Below are positions 41,435-50,840 of a stretch of DNA of 64,000 nt, in pieces. Below the pieces are notes generated by a model. That model was not told the DNA's origin and made no database searches. It was given only the letters and a program-made list of their open reading frames with translations. Source of the stretch: Neorhizobium lilium (GTDB lineage: Bacteria; Pseudomonadota; Alphaproteobacteria; Rhizobiales; Rhizobiaceae). Numbering within the stretch: position 1 is the stretch's first letter; each line of letters starts with the position of its first letter. Where the stretch lies: NCBI RefSeq assembly GCF_004053875.1, contig NZ_SBIP01000001.1, positions 248,001 to 312,000 on the forward strand, written 5' to 3'. The translations under genes were made by a program, and so were the position numbers.

Positions 41435-44139
41435 CAGATCAACTCCTTGATGTTGAGAACCAACAGAACGCTACCGTCTCCAAGAAGGGCGCTGCCGGCA
41501 AAACCCGCAAGCCCTGCAAGCGCACCCTCCAGAGGCTTCAGAATGACGTCGATCGTCTGGGCGAATCCATCGACCACGATGCCGACCGTTTCACCGTGCA
41601 CGCGCGCCACCAGAACGGCATATTCGCCATCGGCATTAGGCTTTGGGGGATTGTGTGACGCCAGCAGTTCATCGGTGCTGTAGAGCGGTACGATGCGCCC
41701 GCGCAGCACGGCGGTACGCCTCTGTTTGAAAATATGGATATCGCTCTGCTTGATCCGCACGGTCTCGACCACGACGTCGATCGGCACGCCGAAATTCTGC
41801 CCGCCGATATCGACCATCATGACGTTGGAAACGCTCATCGACAAAGGCAGGGACAGGATGATCTTCGTTCCCTTGCCCTTCTCACTCGTCAACCGAACCT
41901 GGCCCCCCACCTTTTCAAGACTGCTTCTGACGACATCCATGCCGACACCGCGACCCGAAAGATTGGAGACGGTTTCTGCGGTCGAAAAACCCGCGGCGAA
42001 AACAAGTTGCACGGCATCCGCGTCCGAAATCGTATCCAGACGTTGTTCGTCTATAAGACCCTTTTCGAAGGCCTTGCGTTTGATGACGGCGGGATCGATC
42101 CCCTTGCCATCGTCCTCGATCTCGATCAGAACGCGGTCGCCCTCCTGGCTGGCACGAACGCTCAACCTGCCCTCTTCAGCCTTTCCGTCGGCTGCTCGCA
42201 CCTCCGGCATTTCGATGCCGTGGTCGAGGCTGTTACGAAGGATATGAATCATCGGATCGCCCAGAGATTCGATGATGTTCTTGTCGGCTTCGGTATCTTC
42301 GCCCTCGATGACCAGGCGAACCTTCTTGCCCAGCTGCTTGGCAACATCGCGCACCAAACGCGGAAATCGCTGGAAAATCGCATCGACTGGCAGCATCCGG
42401 ACCTGCATGATCCCGTCTTGCATTTCTTCAGCGATGCGATTGATGATCGCATATTGCGACTTGATCTCGCGCCCGAGTTCCCGTGATCCGAAGACGTCCT
42501 CGGCGCGCGCGGCAAGATAGGGAAGCGCATTCTTGGCGACGACCATTTCGCCGATCAGATCCATCAGCCGGTCGACCTTTTCCTGCGGCACCTTGAGAGT
42601 CCGAACAGCTTTGTCTGCGGATACTTCGGCAGCACGGCGGGTACTTTCTATAGCGCCTTCGCCAGCGCGACGATCCTGTCTGATCTGACGTTCAGCGGCC
42701 AGTTCTACCACCATGGGCACGACCGTCTCCTCTGCGACGATGGCCAGCGGTTCGTCATTACACACGGCAATCGGCCCGTAACCATCCAAAAATTCCAGCA
42801 AAGGGGCAAAGCTCTTTTCCTGCTCTGACGTTTCTGCCGCATCCTCAAGCGCCGCCAGCGCCTGGACGTCACCCTTCGCCCTCAGCAGGCCAGTCAACGT
42901 ATTGTAGACCGAAGCAAGCCGCCCGCCCCATTGGGCCGATGCCGATGGGATTGCAAGGAATTGGCGTTGTGTTTCAAAAATCCGGTCCCAAAGGGCAAGC
43001 TCCATGTCGCTCAGAGTGCCAGCGGGCAACTTTGGGTCTTCAACAGCGATTGGTGCTGCCTGCTTGTCAGGGGCATTCAAGGAAGCTGACTGCGTTCGGT
43101 TGAACAGAAACCAGTCCGGAATTTTATGGTCGGCTGTGGCTTCCAAGTGGAAGGCCAGCACGGAGGTATCAAATCCCATATCTTGAAGACACAGGCACCA
43201 GCGGAGTGCCGACGCCATCCAAAGCGTTGGATTGATCATATCGAGCATGGCATCGACGGCAACACGCAAGCCATCCATATCGCTTCGGCCCAGGCAATCC
43301 CTCGCCCTGTCAAAGAAATCCGCATATACACCAGGAACTTCGCTTGCATCGCCGGTTGGCACCGCAAGAGCGAAACGGGGAAGCTGGTAGACAGCAATTT
43401 GTTCGGGCACGTAACGCAGGTGCTCGTCCAATTCGGCGCGATCCGCCATGCTCAACGCGTCTATCGCCAGGTTCGCCGTGTAGATGTCCAGTTCATCCAA
43501 CGGAGACCACGGTTGGGCTGCGCGAATGGAAAATCCGGCGAGGCCGGGCACGTGCTTCAAAAGCAGCAACGGGTCTTCGCCTTTGAAGAAGCATTGCGGC
43601 TCGGGCAGGTAAAACAAAGCCCAGATGGCTTGATCGGCAGGGGTTTGCGCGAGTGCCTGCACCCGCTGCTCTTCCGTCAATCGGGAAAGCCAGGACCAGT
43701 CCGTTGGCGCGGGCATCGTCTCTTCTGCGCCCTCCTCGTCTTCATGGACGTCACGCTCTGGCAAAAGGCTGCGCAGACGGTCGACCAGCTTCGTCGCGTC
43801 GGGCAGATAGGTATCCGGAATAGTGCCACCGTCCTCGATCTCGTCCAGCAATTGCACGACAAAATCCATTGCGGAAAGAAGATCGTCCGTCAGTTCGGAT
43901 GTGACAGTCAATTCGTGGTCGCGAACGCGGTCGAGCAGATCTTCTGCGGCGTGGACCACACGCGTCAGGATCGGCAGATCGAATAACCCTGAATTGCCCT
44001 TGAGCGTATGGACGAACCGGAAAAGCTCGCCGACCACTGCCTCGTTATTGGGCGTCTCTTCCAATATCAGAAGCTTCTGGCCAATCTGCTCAATAAAGTC
44101 ACGGCCTTCGCTGAGAAACTGTTGCAGCAACGGGTTCAT
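41434..44139 (-). CDS. cheA: chemotaxis histidine kinase CheA, large form
   Basis: Kinase of the cluster (901 aa; E. coli CheA has 654). P1 Hpt domain: H44 in 'FVHTLKGNSGLFD'. Residues ~130-500 form an unusually long middle region with 'CFFKGEDPLLLLKHVPG' (a P2-like docking module) and helical stretches I do not recognise. P3 dimerisation starts at 'KVDRLMDLIGEMVVAKNAL' (~540). The catalytic domain has 'HILRNSLDHGIEMPE', 'EDDGKGIDP' and 'GRGVGMDVV'. P5 CheW-like domain fills the last ~130 residues. Overlaps the genes on both sides. It should phosphorylate the two CheYs and CheB in response to the soluble receptor. Confidence 0.93.
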   Translation of the reverse strand: MNPLLQQFLSEGRDFIEQIGQKLLILEETPNNEAVVGELFRFVHTLKGNSGLFDLPILTRVVHAAEDLLDRVRDHELTVTSELTDDLLSAMDFVVQLLDEIEDGGTIPDTYLPDATKLVDRLRSLLPERDVHEDEEGAEETMPAPTDWSWLSRLTEEQRVQALAQTPADQAIWALFYLPEPQCFFKGEDPLLLLKHVPGLAGFSIRAAQPWSPLDELDIYTANLAIDALSMADRAELDEHLRYVPEQIAVYQLPRFALAVPTGDASEVPGVYADFFDRARDCLGRSDMDGLRVAVDAMLDMINPTLWMASALRWCLCLQDMGFDTSVLAFHLEATADHKIPDWFLFNRTQSASLNAPDKQAAPIAVEDPKLPAGTLSDMELALWDRIFETQRQFLAIPSASAQWGGRLASVYNTLTGLLRAKGDVQALAALEDAAETSEQEKSFAPLLEFLDGYGPIAVCNDEPLAIVAEETVVPMVVELAAERQIRQDRRAGEGAIESTRRAAEVSADKAVRTLKVPQEKVDRLMDLIGEMVVAKNALPYLAARAEDVFGSRELGREIKSQYAIINRIAEEMQDGIMQVRMLPVDAIFQRFPRLVRDVAKQLGKKVRLVIEGEDTEADKNIIESLGDPMIHILRNSLDHGIEMPEVRAADGKAEEGRLSVRASQEGDRVLIEIEDDGKGIDPAVIKRKAFEKGLIDEQRLDTISDADAVQLVFAAGFSTAETVSNLSGRGVGMDVVRSSLEKVGGQVRLTSEKGKGTKIILSLPLSMSVSNVMMVDIGGQNFGVPIDVVVETVRIKQSDIHIFKQRRTAVLRGRIVPLYSTDELLASHNPPKPNADGEYAVLVARVHGETVGIVVDGFAQTIDVILKPLEGALAGLAGFAGSALLGDGSVLLVLNIKELI

Positions 44140-44507
44140 GATGCGGATCCCGTCAACAGTCTTGCAGCGCTTGAGAGTTCGCCGGGCTTGGTTGGCTTGA
44201 CCAGATAAAAATTGGCGCCTGCCTGCAGCGCAGCCTGCCGGTCCCTTTCTTCGGCCTCCGTCGAAACCATGATTGCCGGCGCTTGGTAGACCTCGGCCTT
44301 CGATCGGATTTCCTGCAGAAATGCATATCCGTTCATTTTCGGCATATTGACGTCAACGACGAGCAACTCATACTTTTTCGACAGTATTTTCTCGATTGCC
44401 TCGATCCCGTTGATGGCCTCGTCGACGCCAAAGCCGGCTTCCTCCAAAATCTGGCGGTGATACATCCGTACGGTGGCTGCATCGTCTATGATCAGAACCT
44501 GTTTCAT
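44136..44507 (-). CDS. cheY: CheY-like single-domain response regulator (first of operon)
   Basis: Receiver domain (123 aa). 'VLIIDDAATV' holds the acidic pair, 'LLVVDVNMPKMNG' the phospho-acceptor Asp, 'IMVSTEAEE' the switch Ser/Thr, and 'FYLVKPTKPGEL' the conserved Lys. The start at 44507 overlaps the cheR stop by 4 bp. A longer reading frame upstream lies within cheR and was rejected. It is distinct from the second CheY, so the CheA has at least two receivers plus CheB. Confidence 0.88.
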   Translation of the reverse strand: MKQVLIIDDAATVRMYHRQILEEAGFGVDEAINGIEAIEKILSKKYELLVVDVNMPKMNGYAFLQEIRSKAEVYQAPAIMVSTEAEERDRQAALQAGANFYLVKPTKPGELSSAARLLTGSAS

Positions 44508-45355
44508 GCCTGACCTCTCAGGGGTTTTTGATACACGATGGCGTCCTTGAACTTGCGCACGGAAAACAGGCTCGACATCCGGCTCATGGACTCGGAGTGT
44601 CCGAGGCAAATGAAGGCGCCTGGGCTCATGGCCTGGTAAAAGGTCTTGGCTGCGGCTTGACGCGAAATATCGTCGAAATAGATGAGCAGGTTGCGGCAGA
44701 AGATGACATCGATCCGGCTGAAGCGGCGCGTGTCACCCGCCTCGATCAGATTGACGCGAGAAAAGTCCACCGAATCCCGGATGTCGTCGGATATCTGCCA
44801 GTTGCCGCCCGGGAGCTTTCTGAAGTATTTCTTCAATAGCTCCTGGCTCACATTCTGGACGGAACGCGACGTGAAAATACCGCGTCGGGCTGTTTCCAGG
44901 ATGGCCGTATCAATGTCGGAGGCCAGTATCTCCACATCGTACTGATTGAGCTTTGCCCAGTGCTCAAGGAGATAAATCACGATCGAATAAGGCTCCTCCC
45001 CGGAGGAAGACGGTATCGACCAGATGCGGATCGTTTCGCCCGGCTGCTTGTATTGGACGACTTCCTCCAGCATCGAATTGACAAGACAGTCGAACTGATA
45101 AGCTTCCCTAAAGAAATAGGTTTCATTGACCGTCATCAAATTGGTCAATATCTGGGTTTCGGCTCCGGATGCCTGAAAGCGCAACATGCTGAAATAGGCT
45201 TTGAAATTTGTGCTGCTTGTCGCGGCGATCCGTTCCATCAGCCGTTTATCGACAAAATAGCGCTTCGACTCTTCGAATGAAATGCCGGTTTTACGGTAAA
45301 AGAATTCGCTGAATTTAATGAAATCTTCCGCGCTGATCGCATTTTCCGCCATCAT
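44504..45355 (-). CDS. cheR: chemoreceptor methyltransferase CheR
   Basis: S-adenosylmethionine-dependent methyltransferase (283 aa, normal length) that methylates receptor glutamates. An N-terminal helical domain (residues 1-75) precedes the catalytic domain with 'IPSSSGEEPYSIVIYL' (SAM-binding GEEPYS) and 'DVIFCRNLLIYFD' (NPPY-like region). The ATG at 45355 overlaps the HEAT gene stop. No CheD deamidase is in the operon, so receptor sites must be encoded as Glu or modified by CheB alone. Confidence 0.92.
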   Translation of the reverse strand: MMAENAISAEDFIKFSEFFYRKTGISFEESKRYFVDKRLMERIAATSSTNFKAYFSMLRFQASGAETQILTNLMTVNETYFFREAYQFDCLVNSMLEEVVQYKQPGETIRIWSIPSSSGEEPYSIVIYLLEHWAKLNQYDVEILASDIDTAILETARRGIFTSRSVQNVSQELLKKYFRKLPGGNWQISDDIRDSVDFSRVNLIEAGDTRRFSRIDVIFCRNLLIYFDDISRQAAAKTFYQAMSPGAFICLGHSESMSRMSSLFSVRKFKDAIVYQKPLRGQA

Positions 45356-45978
45356 CCCGCACTCTGGATTTGCTTCAGAGCATTGTTGACCGCAAATGCA
45401 ATAAAGGGTTCATCGGGAAACCTTGTGGTGACGCCGCCCAGGGCCGGCAATGCCGCATCAGTACCGACCTCTCTCAGCAGGTCGAGCGCAGTCGCGACGA
45501 CATTGACATGGGCATCGACGCTGATCACAGCAATCAGCCAATCTTCGACTTTTGGATGCCGCAGCGATTCCAGAACATTGACGACCAAGATGCGCACGTC
45601 CGAATCGGGATTGTCGAGCAAGGCCTCCATATGAGGAGCAACCTCGGCCGGCAATTCCTTGAGAATCCCGATGACACTGTTGCGCAGCGTTGCATTGTCG
45701 GACCGCAGCAATGGCAGCAGACCTTCCACAGTCTGGGCACCGCCCATTCTGCTCAAGACGACGGCGATCATGTCACGGGTGGCCGCATCCTGCTCCGACT
45801 CAAATTGTCGACACAGAACGGCAGCAGCCTCGGGGTATTCTACCAGCCCACTGAGGGCAGATTGCCTTACTTCGGGCAACTCACTACCGAGCATCGACAG
45901 GAGATCGGCAATGGGAAGGCTATCGCTTGCCGTGACGTCAGGTGTGTCGGTTCTTTTGACAGGTTTGATCAGCGGCAC
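45352..45978 (-). CDS. HEAT-repeat protein of the chemosensory operon
   Basis: Protein of 208 aa made of about five ~30-residue helical repeats, such as 'LPEVRQSALSGLVEYPEAA', 'NATLRNSVIGILKEL' and 'DSDVRILVVNVLESLRH'. These fit HEAT/PBS-lyase-type repeats, which are protein-binding scaffolds. It sits between cheB and cheR with an 11-bp gap and a 4-bp overlap. HEAT proteins occur in a few other chemosensory clusters, as I recall for Myxococcus. Role: adaptor in the signalling complex is inferred. Confidence 0.75.
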   Translation of the reverse strand: MPLIKPVKRTDTPDVTASDSLPIADLLSMLGSELPEVRQSALSGLVEYPEAAAVLCRQFESEQDAATRDMIAVVLSRMGGAQTVEGLLPLLRSDNATLRNSVIGILKELPAEVAPHMEALLDNPDSDVRILVVNVLESLRHPKVEDWLIAVISVDAHVNVVATALDLLREVGTDAALPALGGVTTRFPDEPFIAFAVNNALKQIQSAG

Positions 45979-45988
45979 TTCGGATTTC

Positions 45989-47053
45989 CTATCTCAACCA
46001 ACGGTCGATTTGGCTGGCGATCTTGCCAGATGGAAGAATAGTCGTGGCGCCGCCACGGCCGATCAGCTCTTTTGGCATCCCAAAGATGACTGCCGTATCT
46101 TCGCTTTCGGCGATCGTTCGCCCTCCCCGCCGTTTCAACTCCGCCATCGTCTCGGCGCCGTCATAGCCCATGCCGGTCAGTTGAACGCCGATCAGCCTGT
46201 CTGCTGAAACGTGGTCAAGCGCTGATGCCACCAGCACATCGACAGATGGATGCCACAGGTATTTCGACGATTCCGGCTTGCTGGTGATGATGAGCCGGCC
46301 TGCCCGTTCGCTTACGGCCATGTCCGAGCCGCCGCGGGCGATGTAAATCGTGCCCGGCTGAATGTCCTCGATAGCAGCGGCTTCCTTTACATGGAGCCGG
46401 CACAGCGAGTTCATGCGAACGGCGAACGGCGCCGTGAACGAGGCTGGCATATGCTGGACCACCAGCACCGGCCATGAAAAGTCTGCAGGCAGAAGCGGCA
46501 GGATCTCCTCAAGGGTTCTCGGACCACCCGTCGAGACCCCGATCAGCACCAGGCCGAACGAATTTGAGGCATGCTTCCGGGCATCGGGAATGCGGTTGAG
46601 AGCAGGCTTCCGCTGCACCGGCGGCGCCGTAACCTGTGTCCGCGAGCGCAAGCCCTTTACCTGCGCCGTAGCCGCTGCCTTGACCTTGGCAACCAGGCTG
46701 TCGGCGATGGTGTCGATCGACAGGGAGATCGTGCCGCCAGGTTTAGCGACATAATCTACGGCGCCCATCGCCAACGCTTCCAGTGTAGCAAGGGCGCCCT
46801 TGTTGGTGAGCGATGAAACCATGACAGTCGGTGTTGGTCGCGCCGTCATGATTTGCGATAGCGCGGTCAGTCCATCCATCTCCGGCATGTTAATGTCGAG
46901 CGTCACAACATCCGGATTCGATGCGAGGACCATTTCCACCGCTTCCTGCCCGTTACGAGCAAGGATGACGTCGAAACCGGCATCCTTCAGCAGGCTGCCG
47001 ATATGTTTGCGCATCAGTGCCGAGTCATCGACGACGAGGACTTTCTTGGCCAT
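45989..47053 (-). CDS. cheB: chemotaxis methylesterase/deamidase CheB
   Basis: Receptor methylesterase (354 aa). The receiver domain has 'VLVVDDSALMRKHIG' and Asp in 'VVTLDINMPEMDG'. The catalytic domain has Ser in 'IGVSTGGPRTLEEILP', His in 'VVQHMPASFTAPF' and Asp in 'GMGYDGAETMAELK', completing the S-H-D triad. Start: ATG 47053 gives the normal MAKKVLVVDD beginning; GTG 47065 overlapping the CheW gene stop is an alternative. It also supplies deamidase activity, important because no CheD is present. Confidence 0.9.
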   Translation of the reverse strand: MAKKVLVVDDSALMRKHIGSLLKDAGFDVILARNGQEAVEMVLASNPDVVTLDINMPEMDGLTALSQIMTARPTPTVMVSSLTNKGALATLEALAMGAVDYVAKPGGTISLSIDTIADSLVAKVKAAATAQVKGLRSRTQVTAPPVQRKPALNRIPDARKHASNSFGLVLIGVSTGGPRTLEEILPLLPADFSWPVLVVQHMPASFTAPFAVRMNSLCRLHVKEAAAIEDIQPGTIYIARGGSDMAVSERAGRLIITSKPESSKYLWHPSVDVLVASALDHVSADRLIGVQLTGMGYDGAETMAELKRRGGRTIAESEDTAVIFGMPKELIGRGGATTILPSGKIASQIDRWLR

Positions 47054-47061
47054 GCTCAAGG

Positions 47062-48612
47062 TCACTCGATCGCCGAGATTTTGGCCACTTCGGTATCTGA
47101 CAGCAGAGCCATTGGATCGAGAAGCATGATCATGCGCTTCTGGTTTTCCAGGTTGGCGATCCGGCCAAGAATGCGTTGCTGTTCTCCCGAAAGGCTTGGA
47201 GTCCTCTCTATGGCATTCTTCGGTATCTTCAGCACTTCCGTGACGGCATCCACGATAAACCCGGTGCGCGTATTGTTGAAGGCATAGACCATGATGCGCT
47301 GGCGGTCGTTCCGCTCCAGATCGGCCAAGCCGAGACGGCGACGCTGATCGATAACGGGAAGCACCGCGCCGCGCAGATTGATCACGCCTTCCACGAAATG
47401 CGGGGCTTTTGGAACGTGCGTGAGTTTTTCAGGAACCCGCACGATCTCGTGAACGGCGGCAATCGGCACGCCGAATTCCTCCTCGCCCAGACGGAAGACG
47501 ACGACCTGTTCGTCATCCTCGATGCTGTCCAGGTCTTCGTTGTCCTGTTCCTCTGAATCGCTCACTTTACTCTCCGGGCGGGCCGCTTGAGCAAGCACCG
47601 ATTTCAATGCGGCATTGTCGAACATGCGAGCGGTGTCGAGCACCGATACGAGGCGTTTGCCACCATCAAGACGACAAACCGATGATACCTCTTCAAGCTC
47701 GCCGCTCTTCGACAGCAGTGATGGCATCCTCTCCACTTCGTTGTGGGGTATGCGCAGAACCTCATCGACAGAATCCGCGACAACGCCCACGGTCTGGCCG
47801 CCGGCAAGCCCCAAAACGACGATGCGCTGGGTTTCATCCACGGTCATGCGCGGCAAGCCGAGCATGACACGCAACGACACCAGCGGCAGCAGTCGCTCGC
47901 GCAGCGTCATCAAACCCAGGACATGACCGGGCATGTTGGGAACAAGAACTGTACGGGCCGGCACCTGGACGATTTCCTGAACCGAGGCGATTTCTGCCGC
48001 GTATTCCTGGCCATCCACGGTGAAGGATACGAGTTGAAGTTCGTCGCTTGCTTCTTCTTCTGCTTCGTCGGCATTGTGCATCGCTTGTTCGACACCAGCG
48101 CCCCCAGCACCTTTCGATCCAGCAACGGCAGACGCAAACTCACCAGCGACCAGTCGGCCGAAATCGAGGATCATGACCATCTCGCCATCGGCGTTCTTGA
48201 CGACGCCGGTCAGAAGGTCCGTATCGATGGACGAGGAGATGCCCGCCACAGATTCGATCGTCTCCTCATCGACCGCGATCACGCTGGCGACCCGATCGAC
48301 GACAAAGCCCATTGGGGTGCCTAGATTGATCACCAGCGCGCGCGTCGAATCGGTGTTGGCTATATCCGGTAGGCCGAATATCCGGCGCAGATTGACAATC
48401 GGCAAAACGCGGCCGCGCAGATTGGAGAGGCCGAGCAAGCTGGCAGGTGCCAAGGGAACGCGTGCCAGTTCCGGCACCCGGATGATTTCCTGAACGGGTG
48501 CCATGGGTGCTGCGAACAGTTCGCCTTCGACCGAGAAGGTGACGAACTGGTTGTCACTTTTTTCGGCCGAGATCGCATCGTCGTTTTCGACGACCGCGTC
48601 TTCATAGGACAT
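47062..48612 (-). CDS. triple CheW-domain coupling protein
   Basis: Protein of 516 aa with three consecutive CheW domains at about residues 22-158, 195-345 and 370-512. Each repeats the CheW pattern: 'VEGELFAAPMAPVQEIIRVP' / 'VDGQEYAAEIASVQEIVQVP' / 'LGEEEFGVPIAAVHEIVRVP', followed by 'NLRGRVLPIVNLR' or the equivalent. Linkers of ~30 residues are acidic and probably flexible. Ordinary CheW has one domain. The third domain keeps the NLRG motif while the second reads TLRERLLPLV, so the modules may differ in partner. It is the only CheW in the operon besides the CheA P5 domain and should set the receptor-kinase lattice geometry. Confidence 0.9.
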   Translation of the reverse strand: MSYEDAVVENDDAISAEKSDNQFVTFSVEGELFAAPMAPVQEIIRVPELARVPLAPASLLGLSNLRGRVLPIVNLRRIFGLPDIANTDSTRALVINLGTPMGFVVDRVASVIAVDEETIESVAGISSSIDTDLLTGVVKNADGEMVMILDFGRLVAGEFASAVAGSKGAGGAGVEQAMHNADEAEEEASDELQLVSFTVDGQEYAAEIASVQEIVQVPARTVLVPNMPGHVLGLMTLRERLLPLVSLRVMLGLPRMTVDETQRIVVLGLAGGQTVGVVADSVDEVLRIPHNEVERMPSLLSKSGELEEVSSVCRLDGGKRLVSVLDTARMFDNAALKSVLAQAARPESKVSDSEEQDNEDLDSIEDDEQVVVFRLGEEEFGVPIAAVHEIVRVPEKLTHVPKAPHFVEGVINLRGAVLPVIDQRRRLGLADLERNDRQRIMVYAFNNTRTGFIVDAVTEVLKIPKNAIERTPSLSGEQQRILGRIANLENQKRMIMLLDPMALLSDTEVAKISAIE

Positions 48613-48627
48613 TGCGATTTCCTTCGA

Positions 48628-50559
48628 TCAGGCTGCGGTTTGCAATTCGTCGGCAAGGGACGCAATTTCCTCGACGGCGCTGGCAAGCTCTTCGGAACTC
48701 TGCGTCTGTTGGCGCGCGGCAGTGGCAGCTTCGCTCGCTGCTTTTTCCGCCTGTTCAGAAGCAGTCGCGATCTGCTCCACGCCCTTTTTTGCCTGTGTGA
48801 TGGCAACCGCTATTTCACTGGCGCTGGTCAGTATGACCTGAGCGCCGCTTTCGACATCGCTGACATCACGCTCGATCGAAACGAGGTTGTCCGTCGTCGC
48901 TTTCGCCTTTTCGGCTTCGTTGATCGCCGATTCCACAATCTCGTCGAGATCTCGGCTCACCGTCTGAATTTGATCCTGGACGGCCTTCACAAGGTCCTTG
49001 ATGCGGTCGGCATTTTCAGCCGAGTCACGCGCCAGATTGCGGATATCTGTGGCCACGACCGCAAAACCCTTACCGAATTCACCGGCGCGAGCTGCTTCGA
49101 TCGAGCCGTTCACGGCCAGCATGTTGGTCTGGATCGAGACATTGGAAATCGCCTCGACGATCTTGTCGATCCGCCGCGACACGACCGCGAGATCCTTGAC
49201 CTGCCTGATGCTGCTGCGTGTGCTGTCGGCGGACGTGAAGATTCCCGCAATCATGTCATCTACGGCGATCTTGTTTACCCCAAGCAGACTTTTCATCGAT
49301 GTCAATTTTTCAAGGCTGCTGGTGGCACGGTTCTGGCCAATTTCGACGCCCCGCTCGATCTGACCCATAGCCGCCGCCGATTCCCCGGTGGCCGCTGCTG
49401 CCGTCTGCGATCCCTTTCGAATTTCTTCGAGCGCAGTCATAATCTGGCTGCTCGACCGATTGATTTCCTGAATGGCCGAAGAAAGCTCTTCGGCGGCGGA
49501 AGCCACCTCTTCGGCACTTTTAGCAACATCCGTCGAATTTTTGAGATCTTCCGTCAATTCGTTCAACGCTTGTGCTGTCTGCTCGCACTGCGACAAGGCT
49601 GTCGCCTGCTCTTCCACCGTCTTTGCGGATTCTTCCGCCGCCGCCGACTGCTCCTGAGCCGCCGCCGCAATATCTTCAGAGCCCTTGAGCGCCTGCACAG
49701 CGGCTGCATTAGACTGGATGGCGCCAGTTGCGATTTCGCTCACACCCGTCACGATATCGATCGCATCGAGCCTGATCTGCTCAAGCTGCTTTGTAATCTC
49801 CTGCCCACACACGACCTGGGCCTCGACCGCTTTGGCCGACGAATTGATGCTGTCCGTAATGGCCGTCACATCGACCTGGATTTGCCCCACGAGATCGGCG
49901 ATCTGCTTGGCGCTTTTTTCCGACGTTTCGGCCAGCGTTCGGACTTCGTCGGCGACAACGGCAAACCCCTTGCCATGCTTGCCGGCGCGAGCGGCCTCGA
50001 TGGCTGCGTTCAGCGCCAGCAAATTGGTCTGGTCGGCAATGCGCCCCACGGCTTTGACGATATCACCGATATTGGCGGCCTGTTTCTCAAGTTCGGAAAT
50101 CAGTTGAACGGAGCCTGCCTGGCGTTGCGCAGCAACGCTCACCTTGGAGATCAGACTGCCGATATCACCTGCTGTCCGCTGAACCAAAGCCTGCGTTGCC
50201 TCCATCTTCGTCCGGCTGAGTTCCGAAGCCTTAAGCTGCTGGGTGAGAGAATCCATGACCTGACGACAGGCCACCAGCGATTCCTGGGCCGCACCGGCGG
50301 ATTCTTCGGCGCCTGCCGCGATCTGGTCGGCAGCGCGCTTCAATTCTTCTGAGGCCGAAGCGGATTCGTTGATACCGGAGGCGATTTCTGACGTTGCCGC
50401 CGCAATCCGTTCTGCCGCCTGCTGCTGTTTTGCCAGCGTCCGCGCCCGCTTGCGTTGAACCTCGGCATCACGCACCGTCCCACCGCTCAGTCGTGATGGG
50501 GATGTAAAAGAAACTCGAGCCTCACTCGAAGTAATTCTATTCTTTTTAACAATAGCCAT
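48628..50559 (-). CDS. soluble chemoreceptor with two tandem signalling hairpins
   Basis: Cytoplasmic receptor (643 aa) without any membrane helix or recognisable ligand domain. It is almost wholly coiled coil and contains two MCP signalling tips: '[17 protein letters not shown]' from residue 177 and '[17 protein letters not shown]' from residue 477, exactly 300 residues apart. Each is followed by '[15 protein letters not shown]' or '[15 protein letters not shown]'. The N-terminal ~45 residues are strongly basic (MAIVKKNR.., [13 protein letters not shown]) and are a candidate docking segment for the ParA ATPase. ATG 50559 is used. It is the first gene of the operon, 15 bp before the triple CheW gene. 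Confidence 0.9.
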   Translation of the reverse strand: MAIVKKNRITSSEARVSFTSPSRLSGGTVRDAEVQRKRARTLAKQQQAAERIAAATSEIASGINESASASEELKRAADQIAAGAEESAGAAQESLVACRQVMDSLTQQLKASELSRTKMEATQALVQRTAGDIGSLISKVSVAAQRQAGSVQLISELEKQAANIGDIVKAVGRIADQTNLLALNAAIEAARAGKHGKGFAVVADEVRTLAETSEKSAKQIADLVGQIQVDVTAITDSINSSAKAVEAQVVCGQEITKQLEQIRLDAIDIVTGVSEIATGAIQSNAAAVQALKGSEDIAAAAQEQSAAAEESAKTVEEQATALSQCEQTAQALNELTEDLKNSTDVAKSAEEVASAAEELSSAIQEINRSSSQIMTALEEIRKGSQTAAAATGESAAAMGQIERGVEIGQNRATSSLEKLTSMKSLLGVNKIAVDDMIAGIFTSADSTRSSIRQVKDLAVVSRRIDKIVEAISNVSIQTNMLAVNGSIEAARAGEFGKGFAVVATDIRNLARDSAENADRIKDLVKAVQDQIQTVSRDLDEIVESAINEAEKAKATTDNLVSIERDVSDVESGAQVILTSASEIAVAITQAKKGVEQIATASEQAEKAASEAATAARQQTQSSEELASAVEEIASLADELQTAA

Positions 50560-50767
50560 AAAGTTAAGTCCCCGCTCGCCTTGACTTAGAGCACGGCGTC
50601 GTACTCGCGCCAACGTTGCAAGAAGGTGGTGGAATTGGTTAGCAAGAAGTTAACAAGGCTCGGACGCCACTACGGCTTGGCTGCGCCGAAATGTCCGTGT
50701 CCAGCGTATTGGCTTCAATGTTTGACGTTAGGACAGATTTTAGCTTGGTAGGGCTATACAAATTTTA

Positions 50768-50783
50768 TGCAAATTCTTTTGCA
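50768..50783. promoter_or_regulatory. palindrome upstream of the che operon, candidate operator
   Basis: TGCAAATTCTTTTGCA contains TGCAAA and TTTGCA as a perfect 6-bp inverted repeat with a 4-bp centre. It lies in the 281-bp region between the MerR/B12 regulator gene and the receptor gene, about 210 bp before the receptor ATG. That the neighbouring regulator binds it is a guess. Confidence 0.4.
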
Positions 50784-50840
50784 CTGGTGAAAATCACAGA
50801 CGGAATCTATTGGTTCGAAAACGATGGGTTTGCAGCCTAG

